From contig NZ_JAMXLH010000029.1 of NCBI RefSeq assembly GCF_024281035.1, positions 248,001 through 312,000 on the forward strand: a stretch of DNA of 64,000 nt, written 5' to 3'. The notes beneath the pieces were generated by a model. It had not been told where the DNA came from, searched no databases, and saw only the letters and a program-made list of their open reading frames with translations. The DNA comes from Paraburkholderia sp. GTDB taxonomy: Bacteria > Pseudomonadota > Gammaproteobacteria > Burkholderiales > Burkholderiaceae. How positions within the stretch are numbered: position 1 is the first letter of the stretch; the number at the start of each line of letters is the position of its first letter. Position numbers and translations under genes: made by a program. Shown one piece after another: positions 1 through 8,637 of the stretch.

Positions 1-465
1 CGGCGCAGGCGGCGCGCCGATCGCGGCCAGGATCTGCGCGTCGGTCATGCCTGCGGTGTCATGGCGCAGCGCGGGGTTCGCATCGAGTTCGGCGCGCATG
101 CGCTTGAAGGTCCAGCCTTCGATGATCGTCGCAACGTATTCGTTGACGTCGCCGAGCGCCATTTTCTGCAACACTTCGTACGGCGTCACGCCGAGCTTGA
201 ATTCGTAGTTGCCGGATTTCAGCTTGCTCTGCAGGCCGAGCGCGCGCGTCATCAGCACGAACAGTTCGGTCTGGATGGGCACGCCGCCGCTTTGCAACTG
301 CGCCGTGACGCTGCGCACGGTGCTGCGCGGCTTGATGGTGACGTCGAGTTGCGCGGAGGCGAGCTGGACAGGCGTAGTGGCCCAATACCAGACACCCGCC
401 ACCGCGCCGGCGCCGAGCACCGCGAGCGCAGCACCGGCGATAAGGCATTTTCTCAAGAGGGACAT
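1..465 (-). CDS. mltG: Endolytic murein transglycosylase MltG, N-terminal part (truncated by window edge)
   Basis: Cleaves nascent peptidoglycan glycan strands at the inner membrane and sets strand length. The visible 155 residues begin MSLLRKCLIAG and contain one N-terminal membrane anchor (about residues 7-27), then a periplasmic LysM-like segment with the typical YceG features: SxLKSGNYEF, the VTPYEVLQKMALGDV stretch and TIIEGWTFKRMR. The catalytic C-terminal domain lies beyond position 1. The gene is divergent from ygfZ, with about 78 bp between the two starts, an arrangement I recall from Burkholderia. The family assignment is firm; completeness cannot be judged. Confidence 0.88.
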   Translation of the reverse strand, partial: MSLLRKCLIAGAALAVLGAGAVAGVWYWATTPVQLASAQLDVTIKPRSTVRSVTAQLQSGGVPIQTELFVLMTRALGLQSKLKSGNYEFKLGVTPYEVLQKMALGDVNEYVATIIEGWTFKRMRAELDANPALRHDTAGMTDAQILAAIGAPPAP

Positions 466-543
466 GCGAAACACGGCTCAAGTGGACCTCATATAATAAC
501 TGCTTGCCCTCGCCAACGTCAGGATTGACTGTTCACCGAATCC

Positions 544-1575
544 ATGAACTCCCCGCTCGACTCTGCTGCAACGCTCCCGCCCACCGCCACCGAACGACCC
601 GCTGCCGACGATTTTGACGCCGTGCTCAAGCGCGGGGCGTACGCGATCCTGCCGCAGTTCGGCGTGATCGACGCTCACGGCGACGATGCCGCAAGCTTCC
701 TGCACAACCAGCTCACCAACGACGTCCAGCATCTCGACGTGACCGGCGCGCGCCTCGCGGGCTACTGCTCGCCGAAGGGCCGCCTGCTCGCGTCGTTCCT
801 CACCTGGAAGACCGGCGACACGATTCGCCTGCTGCTGTCGAAGGATCTGCAGGCGAGCGTGCAGAAACGTCTTTCGATGTTCGTGCTGCGCGCGAAAGCG
901 AAGCTCACCGATGGCAGCGGCACGCTGCTCGTGGTCGGCCTCGCGGGCGACGTACGCGACGCGCTCGCCGCACAGTTCAACGCGCTGCCCGATGGCGTCC
1001 ATGTCAAGGTGGACGATCCGGCCGGTACGCTGATCCGCGTGCCCGATGCAGCCGGTCGCCTTCGCTATCTGTGGATCGGCCCGAAAGAAGCAGTCGAGGC
1101 ACGGCTCGCCGCGCTCGACGGCCAGTTGAAGCGCGTCACCCCCGAGGTCTGGGACTGGCTCGATATCCACGCGGGCGAGCCCCGCATCACGCAGCCGATC
1201 TCCGAGCAGTTCGTTCCGCAGATGGTCAACTACGACGTGATCGGCGGCGTGAACTTCAAGAAGGGCTGCTATCCGGGCCAGGAGATCGTCGCGCGCAGCC
1301 AGTATCGCGGCACGATCAAACGCCGCACGTCGCTTGCCAGCGTCGCGGCGGGCCTCGATGTTGCGCGTGCCGGCGTCGAGCTCTTTCACTCGGACGATCC
1401 GGGCCAGCCGTGCGGGATGATCGTCAACGCGGCTGCGGCGCCCGATGGCGGCGTCGACGTGCTCGTCGAGATCAAGCTCGCCGCGCTCGAATCGGGCAGC
1501 GTGCATCTGGGCGCGGCGGACGGTCCCGCGCTGCGCTTCCTGCCGCTGCCGTACGCCCTGCCCGCCGAGGTCTGA
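544..1575 (+). CDS. ygfZ: Folate-binding protein YgfZ (GcvT-like, Fe-S cluster maintenance)
   Basis: Tetrahydrofolate-dependent protein that helps maintain or repair iron-sulfur enzymes in the cytoplasm. At 343 aa it has the normal length. The family signature KKGCYPGQEIVAR, with the conserved Cys, is seen around residues 239-251, and the N-terminal region has the GcvT-like segments HNQLTNDVQ and GRLLASFL. The start at 544 follows a short leader from the divergent mltG promoter region. No frameshift or odd codon use is visible. Confidence 0.93.
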   Translation: MNSPLDSAATLPPTATERPAADDFDAVLKRGAYAILPQFGVIDAHGDDAASFLHNQLTNDVQHLDVTGARLAGYCSPKGRLLASFLTWKTGDTIRLLLSKDLQASVQKRLSMFVLRAKAKLTDGSGTLLVVGLAGDVRDALAAQFNALPDGVHVKVDDPAGTLIRVPDAAGRLRYLWIGPKEAVEARLAALDGQLKRVTPEVWDWLDIHAGEPRITQPISEQFVPQMVNYDVIGGVNFKKGCYPGQEIVARSQYRGTIKRRTSLASVAAGLDVARAGVELFHSDDPGQPCGMIVNAAAAPDGGVDVLVEIKLAALESGSVHLGAADGPALRFLPLPYALPAEV

Positions 1576-1625
1576 CGCGTTGGCGCTGCTCCGTCAGCTC
1601 GCGCGTGGCGTGACGGGTGCGCCGG

Positions 1626-1673
1626 CGCTTGTGCCAACGCTTGTGCCAACGCTTTTGCCAGCGCTTCTGTCAA
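1626..1673 (+). repeat. Short tandem repeat, four 12-bp units
   Basis: Four head-to-tail copies of a unit close to CGCTTGTGCCAA. The first two are identical, the third ends CCAG and the fourth carries CTGTCAA. They lie between the stop of ygfZ and the GTG start of the NRDE gene. The unit length is a multiple of three, but no frame is open into either neighbour in a convincing way. Confidence 0.7.
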
Positions 1674-1704
1674 ATGAGCCGGCGCACGCGCGGGGTCTGA
1701 TGCC

Positions 1705-2556
1705 GTGTGCCTGATCGTCTTCGACTGGCGTCCTCACGCCCGCGACGGCGCGCTCTTCACGCTCGCCGCGAATCGCGACGAATTCCTGCGCCGTACCGCC
1801 GATCCGCTGCACTGGTGGCAAGCAGCGCCCGGCGTGCTCGCGGGGCGCGATCTGGTGGGCGGAGGAACGTGGCTCGGGATGACGCGCGGCGGCCGCTTCG
1901 CCGCGCTCACGAATTACCGCGCGCCGCATGAGATGCGCCCCGATGCGCCCACGCGCGGCACGCTCGTTTCGGCGTGGCTCACGGGTGCCGAGGGGCAGCC
2001 GGACACGCCGCTCGGCTATCTCGCCGACGTTGCGCGCAATGGCAGCCTGTATAACGGCTTCAATCTGGTGGTAGGCGACTGGACGCGGCGCGAACTGGCC
2101 TGGTACTGCAATCGCGGCGATCTCGCGCCCGCGCTGCTGCCCGAGGGTACGCACGGCATTTCGAACGCCGTGCTCGATACGCCGTGGCCCAAGCTTGTGA
2201 AGAAGCGCGCCGAACTCGCGCAGATCATCAATGGCGCGATGGATGTAACGGAATCTAGCGCCGCAAAGCCCGCGCCGCTCGAACGGCTCGTCGAGATGAT
2301 GCGCGATCCGCAAGTCGCCCGCGACGACGAACTGCCCGCCACGGGCATCCCGCTCGCACGCGAACGCGCGCTCTCGGCGGCGTTCATCGACACGCCCGAT
2401 TACGGCACGCGCGGCACGACCGCGCTACGCGTGAGCGTAGAGGGCGAGCGCATCGAGGTCGAAGCACTCGAACGCAGCGACGACAACGGCTCGCACCGCA
2501 TCGAGCGGCCTGGCCACTTCGAGCGCCACGAAGCGTTCGCGATCGTCCTGCCCTGA
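1705..2556 (+). CDS. NRDE family protein (TANGO2-like)
   Basis: Member of the NRDE/TANGO2 family, whose biochemical role is not settled; the animal homologue is linked to lipid and haem metabolism. The start is a GTG that gives the family's conserved N-terminus MCLIVFDW, and the defining motif ANRDEFLRR follows at about residues 22-30. LAGRDLVGGGTWLGM and the tail segment DYGTRGTTALRV are also typical. It is 283 aa, the usual size. It lies 129 bp after ygfZ in the same direction and could be cotranscribed with it. Confidence 0.88.
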   Translation: MCLIVFDWRPHARDGALFTLAANRDEFLRRTADPLHWWQAAPGVLAGRDLVGGGTWLGMTRGGRFAALTNYRAPHEMRPDAPTRGTLVSAWLTGAEGQPDTPLGYLADVARNGSLYNGFNLVVGDWTRRELAWYCNRGDLAPALLPEGTHGISNAVLDTPWPKLVKKRAELAQIINGAMDVTESSAAKPAPLERLVEMMRDPQVARDDELPATGIPLARERALSAAFIDTPDYGTRGTTALRVSVEGERIEVEALERSDDNGSHRIERPGHFERHEAFAIVLP

Positions 2557-2617
2557 CGGCCTTATCGCTGGCCCGTCGTCCACCGCATTACTACGCTCCG
2601 CTCGCCGCCAGGCGCGC

Positions 2618-3580
2618 TCAGTCGCCGGCCCCGAATGCCTCGCGCAGCGCCTGTGCCGCCTCGGCATGTGCGCGCCGCGCGTCCTCCACGAAACCACCCA
2701 TCTTGAAGAACTCGTGGATCATGCCCGGGTAGTGCGCGAGCGTCACGGCGTTGCCCGCATCACGTAGCTTCTGCGCGTAGGCTTCACCTTCATCGACTAG
2801 CGGATCGTATTGCGCGACCGCAATCCAGGCGGGTGCAAGCCCCGCGAAACTGGGCGCTTCACGCGTGCCGTCGAGCGGCGCGAAACGCCAGTCGTCGCGA
2901 TCGTTTGCATCGCGCACATAGTGATTGAAGAACCACTGGATCGTTTCGGCCGTGAGCAGATGGCCATCGGCCAGACGCGCGTGCGAATCCGTGTCTTGAT
3001 ACCCGCTCGTGCCTGGATAGATCAGCAGTTGCAGCACCGGCGCCCTGCCCGCGTCGCGCGCGAGCACCGTGCATACCGCTGCGAGCGTGCCGCCTGCGCT
3101 GTCGCCGCCCACCGCGAGGCGCGCCGGATCGATCGCGTATTCGGCTGCGTGCGCGTGCAGCCAGCTATAGGCGTCGAAACTGTCGTGGACCGCGGTCGGA
3201 AACAGATGCTCCGGCGCAAGCCGGTAATCGACCGACAAGACCGCGCAGTGCGCGTCGCGCGCGAACATGCGGCACAGCGCGTCGTGCGTATCGACACTGC
3301 CCACCGTAAAACCGCCGCCGTGAAAATACACGAGCGCGGGCAGCGGTTCGGCCCAGTGCGGCTCGACCGGATAATACAGACGTGCCCGGATCGTTGCGCC
3401 GTCGCGCACCGGTACATCGAGGTCTTCCACCGAATGCATCGGGGCGGAAGGAATCTCCAGCACGGAGGCACTCTTCTCATACGACGCACGTGCCTCGTGC
3501 GGCGCGAGCGTGTGATACGGCGCCCGTCGTGCGCGGGCCACCATTTCAAGTACCAACGCAATCTTCGCGTTCAACGTCAT
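2618..3580 (-). CDS. Alpha/beta hydrolase, hormone-sensitive-lipase (HSL) type esterase
   Basis: Carboxylesterase of 320 aa. The oxyanion-hole motif HGGG is at residues 87-90 and the nucleophile elbow GDSAGG places the catalytic Ser at 161. The Asp in QYDPLVDEG and the His in GMIHEFF complete the expected triad. There is no signal peptide, so it is cytoplasmic. It is the last gene of the minus-strand lipid-catabolism run, 11 bp after the SDR gene, so cotranscription is likely. The natural substrate is unknown; the family usually takes short acyl esters. Confidence 0.9.
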   Translation of the reverse strand: MTLNAKIALVLEMVARARRAPYHTLAPHEARASYEKSASVLEIPSAPMHSVEDLDVPVRDGATIRARLYYPVEPHWAEPLPALVYFHGGGFTVGSVDTHDALCRMFARDAHCAVLSVDYRLAPEHLFPTAVHDSFDAYSWLHAHAAEYAIDPARLAVGGDSAGGTLAAVCTVLARDAGRAPVLQLLIYPGTSGYQDTDSHARLADGHLLTAETIQWFFNHYVRDANDRDDWRFAPLDGTREAPSFAGLAPAWIAVAQYDPLVDEGEAYAQKLRDAGNAVTLAHYPGMIHEFFKMGGFVEDARRAHAEAAQALREAFGAGD

Positions 3581-3591
3581 GGCTATTCAAA

Positions 3592-4470
3592 TCAGGAAGC
3601 GTGCTTCACTTCCGGTTTCAGCGAAAGCGGATCAATGGGATTGCGCAATGTTTCGATATCCTCATGGCGCATTTTCACCGATGGGAGAATCCCCGGATGC
3701 GTGAGGATATAGAAGCGCCCTTCGCGCACGGCCTCGAACGTCTGCGCCGCGACGTCCGCGGGCGTCAGGCGGCCCGAGCGCACCGCGCGCTGCAGTTGCA
3801 GATCGGCAGCCTGCTGAGAGCGCGTGAGCGGCGCGTCGTTGCGCAGATCGTCGGGACGGGAGCGCTCGGCATTGGCGATGCCGGTGGGCACGAACGCCGG
3901 GCACAAGAGCGAGCAGCTTACCGTCGCGCCAACGCTCTTCAGGTCGTGATAAAGCGTCTCGGTGAGCGAGACGACGGCGTGCTTCGACGCGTTATAAACG
4001 CCCATCGCTGGCGGCGACAGGAGTCCCGCCACCGACGCCGTATTGACGATATGCGCCGGTTCGCCCTGCGCGAGCATGATCGGCGTGAAGGCGCGCACGC
4101 CGTTGGCGACGCCCATCACGTTGACGCCGAACACCCAGTCCCAGTCCTTCGCGCTGCTCTCCCACACGAAGCCGCCGGTGCCGACGCCCGCATTGTTGAA
4201 GAGCAGATGCACCTTGCCAAAAGCGTCGAGCGCGGCCTTCGCGAGCGCATCGACTGCTGCCGGGTCGCGCACGTCGGTCGGCACACCAATCGCTTCGGTG
4301 CCTGCCGCACGCATGGCAGCGACGGTTTCATCGAGCGCTGTCTTGTCGACATCGGCGAGCACGAGCTTCATGCCGAGCGTGGCGGCCTCTTGGGCGAACG
4401 CGCGGCCAAAGCCGCTCGCCGCGCCGGTGATGACGGCCACGCGGCCGTCGAACTGGAACGGATCAGGCAT
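3592..4470 (-). CDS. SDR family NAD(P)-dependent oxidoreductase
   Basis: Short-chain dehydrogenase of 292 aa from the chosen start. It shows the cofactor motif TGAASGFG (residues 15-22), NNAG (92-95), the catalytic Ser146 in NTASVAG and YNASK with Tyr159 and Lys163. I chose the ATG at 4470 (MPDPFQF) over one 27 bp upstream because an AGGA Shine-Dalgarno sits 7 nt before it. Context suggests an alcohol or hydroxyacyl substrate linked to acyl-chain metabolism, but the substrate cannot be read from the sequence. Confidence 0.9.
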   Translation of the reverse strand: MPDPFQFDGRVAVITGAASGFGRAFAQEAATLGMKLVLADVDKTALDETVAAMRAAGTEAIGVPTDVRDPAAVDALAKAALDAFGKVHLLFNNAGVGTGGFVWESSAKDWDWVFGVNVMGVANGVRAFTPIMLAQGEPAHIVNTASVAGLLSPPAMGVYNASKHAVVSLTETLYHDLKSVGATVSCSLLCPAFVPTGIANAERSRPDDLRNDAPLTRSQQAADLQLQRAVRSGRLTPADVAAQTFEAVREGRFYILTHPGILPSVKMRHEDIETLRNPIDPLSLKPEVKHAS

Positions 4471-4572
4471 TGCGTATCCTGCGGTAGGGAGCGTCAATGA
4501 AACGGGCCAACGCGCCTTGCGCCAGCCCGGCCAGGTCAGACCAGGCGATGAATCAGGCTACAAATCAGCGCA

Positions 4573-5571
4573 TTAAATCAGCTTGACGAGCTGCTTGCCG
4601 AAATTCTGGCCCTTGAGCATGCCGAGGAACGCGGCGGGCGCGTTTTCGAGTCCGTCCGCCACCGTCTCGCGATACACAAGCTGCTTCTGCGCGACGAGCG
4701 TGCCGAGTTCCTTGAGCGCTTCCGGCCACAGCTCCATGTGCTCGCTGACGATGAAACCCTGCACGAGCAACCGTTGCGTGAGCAACAGCGCCGGATACTT
4801 CAGGGGTTGCGGCTGGCCGTCGTAGCCCGAGATGAAACCGCACAGCGCGATGCGGCCGAATGCATTCATGCGCGCGAGCGTCGCGTCGAGCACCTCGCCG
4901 CCGACATTCTCGAAATAGCCGTCGACGCCATTGGGCGTCGCCGCCTTGAGGGCTTCATAGAGGTTGCCGGCCTTGTAGTCGACGCACGCATCGAAGCCCA
5001 GCGTTTCGACCACGTAGCGGCACTTCTGCTCGCCGCCCGCGATGCCGACTGCGCGGCACCCCGCGCGCTTCGCGAGCTGGCCGACCACGCTGCCGACCGC
5101 GCCGCTCGCCGCGCTCACGACGACCGTTTCACCGGCCTTCGGCGCGATGATGCGGTTCAGCCCGTACCAGGCGGTGACGCCCGGCATGCCGACGGGACCG
5201 AGATAGGCAGAAAGCGGAACGTGGGCCGTATCGACGATATTCAGGCCCGAGCCGTCCGACGTGCCGAATTCCTGCCAGCCGAACATGCCGACGACCTTGT
5301 CGCCCGCCTTGAACTTCGGATTGAGCGATTCGACGACCTCGCCGACCGTGCCGCCGATCATCACTTCATCGAGCGGCTGCGGCGTGGCATACGATTTCGC
5401 GTCGTTCATGCGGCCGCGCATGTACGGATCGAGCGACAGGTAATGATTGCGCACGCGCACCTGGCCTTGCGCAAGCGGTGCGAGCGGCGTCTCGACGAGA
5501 CGGAAGTTATCGACGCCCGCCGCGCCTTGCGGGCGCGACGCGAGCAGAATCTGGCGATTGGTCTGGGTCAT
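4573..5571 (-). CDS. NADP-dependent medium-chain oxidoreductase (LTB4 dehydrogenase / CurA-like)
   Basis: Zinc-free medium-chain dehydrogenase/reductase of 332 aa that would reduce activated alkenals or enones with NADPH. The N-terminus (ILLASRPQG) and SLDPYMRGRM are typical of the prostaglandin-reductase/CurA branch. The Rossmann motif reads SAASGAVGSVVGQLAK around residues 153-168, followed by GGEQKC and DACVDYK. The zinc-binding cysteines of alcohol dehydrogenases are absent. It is preceded by the thioesterase gene on the same strand, 63 bp away. Confidence 0.9.
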   Translation of the reverse strand: MTQTNRQILLASRPQGAAGVDNFRLVETPLAPLAQGQVRVRNHYLSLDPYMRGRMNDAKSYATPQPLDEVMIGGTVGEVVESLNPKFKAGDKVVGMFGWQEFGTSDGSGLNIVDTAHVPLSAYLGPVGMPGVTAWYGLNRIIAPKAGETVVVSAASGAVGSVVGQLAKRAGCRAVGIAGGEQKCRYVVETLGFDACVDYKAGNLYEALKAATPNGVDGYFENVGGEVLDATLARMNAFGRIALCGFISGYDGQPQPLKYPALLLTQRLLVQGFIVSEHMELWPEALKELGTLVAQKQLVYRETVADGLENAPAAFLGMLKGQNFGKQLVKLI

Positions 5572-5634
5572 GGCGTTCGCTTTGCGGCGCGGGGCCGCGT
5601 AGGGTGGATGCGATGGAGGACAATGCGCGCGGCG

Positions 5635-6111
5635 TCAGCCGTCGCTCGGTCCCGGTTTCGCAGTGGGATCGCTGCGCAGCCGCTGGCGTGTCACGTCACG
5701 CCCCACGGCAAGCCTGCGCATGTATTTGAAGGTACCGAGCGCTTTCGCGACGAAGTGGCCCGCACTGTCGCGGATCTCGCCTTCGCAATAGGCCATCGTC
5801 GTCGAACGGTGCAGTACGCGGCCGTACGCGCGCAATTCGCCGCGCCCGGGCTGCATGAAATTCACTTTCATCTCGACGGTGACGACGCCGACACCGTCCC
5901 CCGCGACGCTGCGCGCGGCCATCGCGAGTGCGATGTCGGCCAGCGTCATCGTCACGCCGCCGTGTGCAATATCCCAGGTGTTGAGATGCCACTCTGCCAG
6001 CGGCAGCGCCACTTCACTCGCACCGTCGGTCGCACTCACGAGCTGGACGCCCAGGTGATCGACAAACGGACTTTCGAGGATGGGTGGCGGCGTCTGCGCC
6101 TGATCGGTCAT
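5635..6111 (-). CDS. PaaI-type hot-dog fold acyl-CoA thioesterase
   Basis: A 158-aa single hot-dog protein expected to hydrolyse acyl-CoA thioesters. The motif HLNTWDIAHGGVTMTLADIALAM carries the family's HGG and the acidic residue on the following helix, and GEIRDSAGHFVAKALGTF forms the last strands. The start at 6111 (MTDQAQTPP) gives the usual N-terminus and leaves 8 bp after the Dabb gene, so translational coupling is likely. Confidence 0.87.
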   Translation of the reverse strand: MTDQAQTPPPILESPFVDHLGVQLVSATDGASEVALPLAEWHLNTWDIAHGGVTMTLADIALAMAARSVAGDGVGVVTVEMKVNFMQPGRGELRAYGRVLHRSTTMAYCEGEIRDSAGHFVAKALGTFKYMRRLAVGRDVTRQRLRSDPTAKPGPSDG

Positions 6112-6119
6112 GGACGAAC

Positions 6120-6422
6120 TCACAGTACGTAATCGACGCACTGGCGGCCTTCCGACACCGCCCCGGCGAACTTCTTCACGACGACGTGATCGGGGTGATC
6201 CTGGTAGGCATCGAGTGCGGCTTTATCGGTGAAATCGGAGACGAGCGCGATGTCGAACGTCGAAGCGAGGCCCGGCTGTGCAAGACCCACTTCGAGATGC
6301 AGCGTGCCCGGTGCGAGATTGCGGCAGCCTTCGAGCAAAGCCTTGAATTTCACGAGGTTTTCTTCGCGCGTCGCGCCCTCGGCCGACTCTCGGAGCTTCC
6401 ACATCACGATATGACGAATCAC
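6120..6422 (-). CDS. Dabb family protein (stress-responsive A/B barrel domain)
   Basis: Small dimeric alpha-beta barrel protein of 100 aa. The N-terminus MIRHIVMWKL, FDIALVSDF and the DHVVVKKF segment are characteristic of Dabb proteins, whose functions are mostly unknown. I placed the start at the GTG at 6422, because it yields the family N-terminus and has an AAGGTG Shine-Dalgarno 6 nt upstream; an ATG at 6446 is possible but has no ribosome site. It sits between the thiolase and thioesterase genes. Confidence 0.82.
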   Translation of the reverse strand: MIRHIVMWKLRESAEGATREENLVKFKALLEGCRNLAPGTLHLEVGLAQPGLASTFDIALVSDFTDKAALDAYQDHPDHVVVKKFAGAVSEGRQCVDYVL

Positions 6423-6647
6423 CGTATTCACCTTTTCAGTCTGCATTGAACGGGTGCGGCACCGGGTGCGCACCGACAGGCGTCATGATACCTGTCCTGC
6501 ATCCGGCGCGAGCGGCGCTTCTCTCGACACGTCACCGCCATCGGGCGAATCTCGGTGGCGATGGCGGTGGCGCGAAGGCAACGTTCTGGCGATGCGTGAA
6601 GCGCGGCGATGGCGCGCTCGCCGCACCATCGCGCCACCTCGCAAGGG

Positions 6648-7826
6648 TCAGACGACTTCGAACAGACCCGCTGCGCCCTGTCCGCCGCCGATGCACATCG
6701 TCACCACGACGAACTTCGCGCCGCGGCGCTTGCCTTCGATGAGCGCGTGGCCGGTCAGGCGCGCACCCGATACGCCATACGGGTGGCCGACGGCAATGGC
6801 GCCGCCGTTCACGTTCAGACGGTCGTTGGGAATGCCGAGCTTGTCGCGGCAGTACAGCACCTGCACCGCGAACGCTTCGTTCAGCTCCCACAGGCCGATA
6901 TCCTCGACCTTCAGGCCGGCCTGCTTCAGCAGCTTCGGCACGGCGAACACCGGGCCGATGCCCATCTCATCCGGCTCGCACCCTGCCACGGCAAAGCCGC
7001 GGAAAATGCCGAGCGGCGCGAGCCCTTCGCGTTCCGCGACCTTCGCGTTCATGACGACGCAGGCGCTCGCGCCATCCGAAAACTGGCTCGCATTGCCTGC
7101 CGTGACGACGCCGCCCGGCATCGCGGTGCGGATCTTCGACACGCCTTCGAGCGTCGTGTCGGCGCGAATGCCTTCGTCGGCGGCGATCGTGACTTCGCGC
7201 GTGACGAGCTGGCCGCTCGCCTTGTCGGCGACGCCCGCGAGCACCGTGATCGGCACGATTTCCGCGTTGAAGAGACCTGCCGCTTGCGCCGCCGCCGCGC
7301 GTTGCTGCGACTGCACGCCGTATTCGTCCTGACGGTCCTTCGCAATTTCGTAGCGCTTCGCCACGTTCTCGGCGGTTTGCAGCATGCTCCAGTAAATCTC
7401 GGGCTTGTTCTGCGAGAGCCAGCTTTCCATCATCATGTGGCGGTTCATCTCGTTTTGCACGCACGAGATGGACTCCACGCCGCCCGCGACGAACACATCG
7501 CCCTCACCGGCAATCACGCGTTGCGAGGCGAGCGCGATGGTCTGCAGTCCGGAGGAACAGAAGCGGTTTACGGTCATGCCCGGCACCGAAACGGGCAGCC
7601 CGGCGCGCAGAGCGATCTGGCGCGCGATGTTGCCGCCCGTCGCACCTTCGGGGTTGGCGCAGCCCATGATCACGTCCTCGACGCGCGCCGGATCGATGTT
7701 GGCGCGCTCGACGGCGGCTTTCGTCACATGGCCGCCGAGCGTGGCGCCATGGGTCATGTTGAATGAGCCTTTCCACGATTTGGCGAGGCCCGTGCGGGCG
7801 GTCGAAACGATTACGGCGTCGGTCAT
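6648..7826 (-). CDS. Acetyl-CoA C-acyltransferase (thiolase)
   Basis: Thiolytic cleavage of 3-ketoacyl-CoA, the last step of the beta-oxidation spiral. The 392-aa protein has all three active-site blocks: nucleophile Cys90 in NRFCSSG, His348 in [10 protein letters not shown] and Cys378 in MCIGGGQG. Together with the FadB-like gene upstream it supplies a complete hydratase/dehydrogenase/thiolase set. A FadA-like degradative role is inferred from this context; a biosynthetic acetoacetyl-CoA role is less likely. Confidence 0.94.
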   Translation of the reverse strand: MTDAVIVSTARTGLAKSWKGSFNMTHGATLGGHVTKAAVERANIDPARVEDVIMGCANPEGATGGNIARQIALRAGLPVSVPGMTVNRFCSSGLQTIALASQRVIAGEGDVFVAGGVESISCVQNEMNRHMMMESWLSQNKPEIYWSMLQTAENVAKRYEIAKDRQDEYGVQSQQRAAAAQAAGLFNAEIVPITVLAGVADKASGQLVTREVTIAADEGIRADTTLEGVSKIRTAMPGGVVTAGNASQFSDGASACVVMNAKVAEREGLAPLGIFRGFAVAGCEPDEMGIGPVFAVPKLLKQAGLKVEDIGLWELNEAFAVQVLYCRDKLGIPNDRLNVNGGAIAVGHPYGVSGARLTGHALIEGKRRGAKFVVVTMCIGGGQGAAGLFEVV

Positions 7827-7964
7827 GCGTGTCTCCTGAGTGTCGATCGCGGCCGGTGCTTCAGCGCTGGCTGCGATCCCAAGCGAATGCGTTGATCCTG
7901 CAAAAATTTCCCGAACAAAACGGACGGCTCGTGCGTGCGACTCAGTGTGCCGCGAGTGTGCAGA

Positions 7965-8600
7965 TCACACCGCGCCGCGCTCGACGTCGGCCGACTGCGC
8001 GCGCGTCACGCCCGCGGCGGCCAGTTGCGTCCACGCGGCGGCAAGCGAGCCTTGCAGATCGATTGCGCGCGAAGCGTCCTCGATCAGCACGACCTCGAAT
8101 CCCGCGGCGCGCGCATCGAGCGCGGACCACGCGACGCAGTAGTCGGTCGCGAGGCCGCAGCAATACACGCGCTTCGCGCCGGTGTCGCGCAGATAGCCTG
8201 CGAGGCCCGTGGGCGTCGTGCGGTCGGCTTCGAGAAACGCCGAGTAGCTGTCGACGTCCGCGTGATGACCCTTGCGGATAATCGCGCGTGCATGCGGCAC
8301 ATCGAGCCCGCGATGCAGCGCGGCGCCCTCGGTGCCCTGCACGCAATGCGTCGGCCACAGCACCTGCTCGCCGTACGGCAGCGCGATCGTCTCGAACGGC
8401 TGACGACCCGCGTGCCTGGCTGCAAACGATACGTGCTGTGCGGGGTGCCAGTCCTGCGTGAGCACGACATGGCCGAAGCCCTTCGCGAGCCGGTTCGCCA
8501 CCGGCACGACTTCATCGCCGTGCGCGACGGCCAGCGCCCCGCCCGGCATGAAGTCGTACTGCAGGTCGACCAGCAGCAGCACGTCGTCCGCACTTCTCAT
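7965..8600 (-). CDS. pncA: Nicotinamidase (PncA-type cysteine hydrolase)
   Basis: Converts nicotinamide to nicotinate in the NAD salvage pathway. The 211-aa protein has the isochorismatase-like fold with catalytic triad candidates Asp12 (LLVDLQYDF), Lys110 (IIRKGHH) and Cys155 (GLATDYCV). The metal-binding set is Asp50 and His52 (QDWHP) plus His85 (WPTHCVQG), matching true nicotinamidases. It lies 37 bp after the FadB-like gene on the same strand, inside an otherwise lipid-catabolic run. Confidence 0.92.
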   Translation of the reverse strand: MRSADDVLLLVDLQYDFMPGGALAVAHGDEVVPVANRLAKGFGHVVLTQDWHPAQHVSFAARHAGRQPFETIALPYGEQVLWPTHCVQGTEGAALHRGLDVPHARAIIRKGHHADVDSYSAFLEADRTTPTGLAGYLRDTGAKRVYCCGLATDYCVAWSALDARAAGFEVVLIEDASRAIDLQGSLAAAWTQLAAAGVTRAQSADVERGAV

Positions 8601-8637
8601 GATGTCCGTCCGCTTGTTCGTCCGTTAGCCTGTCGGC

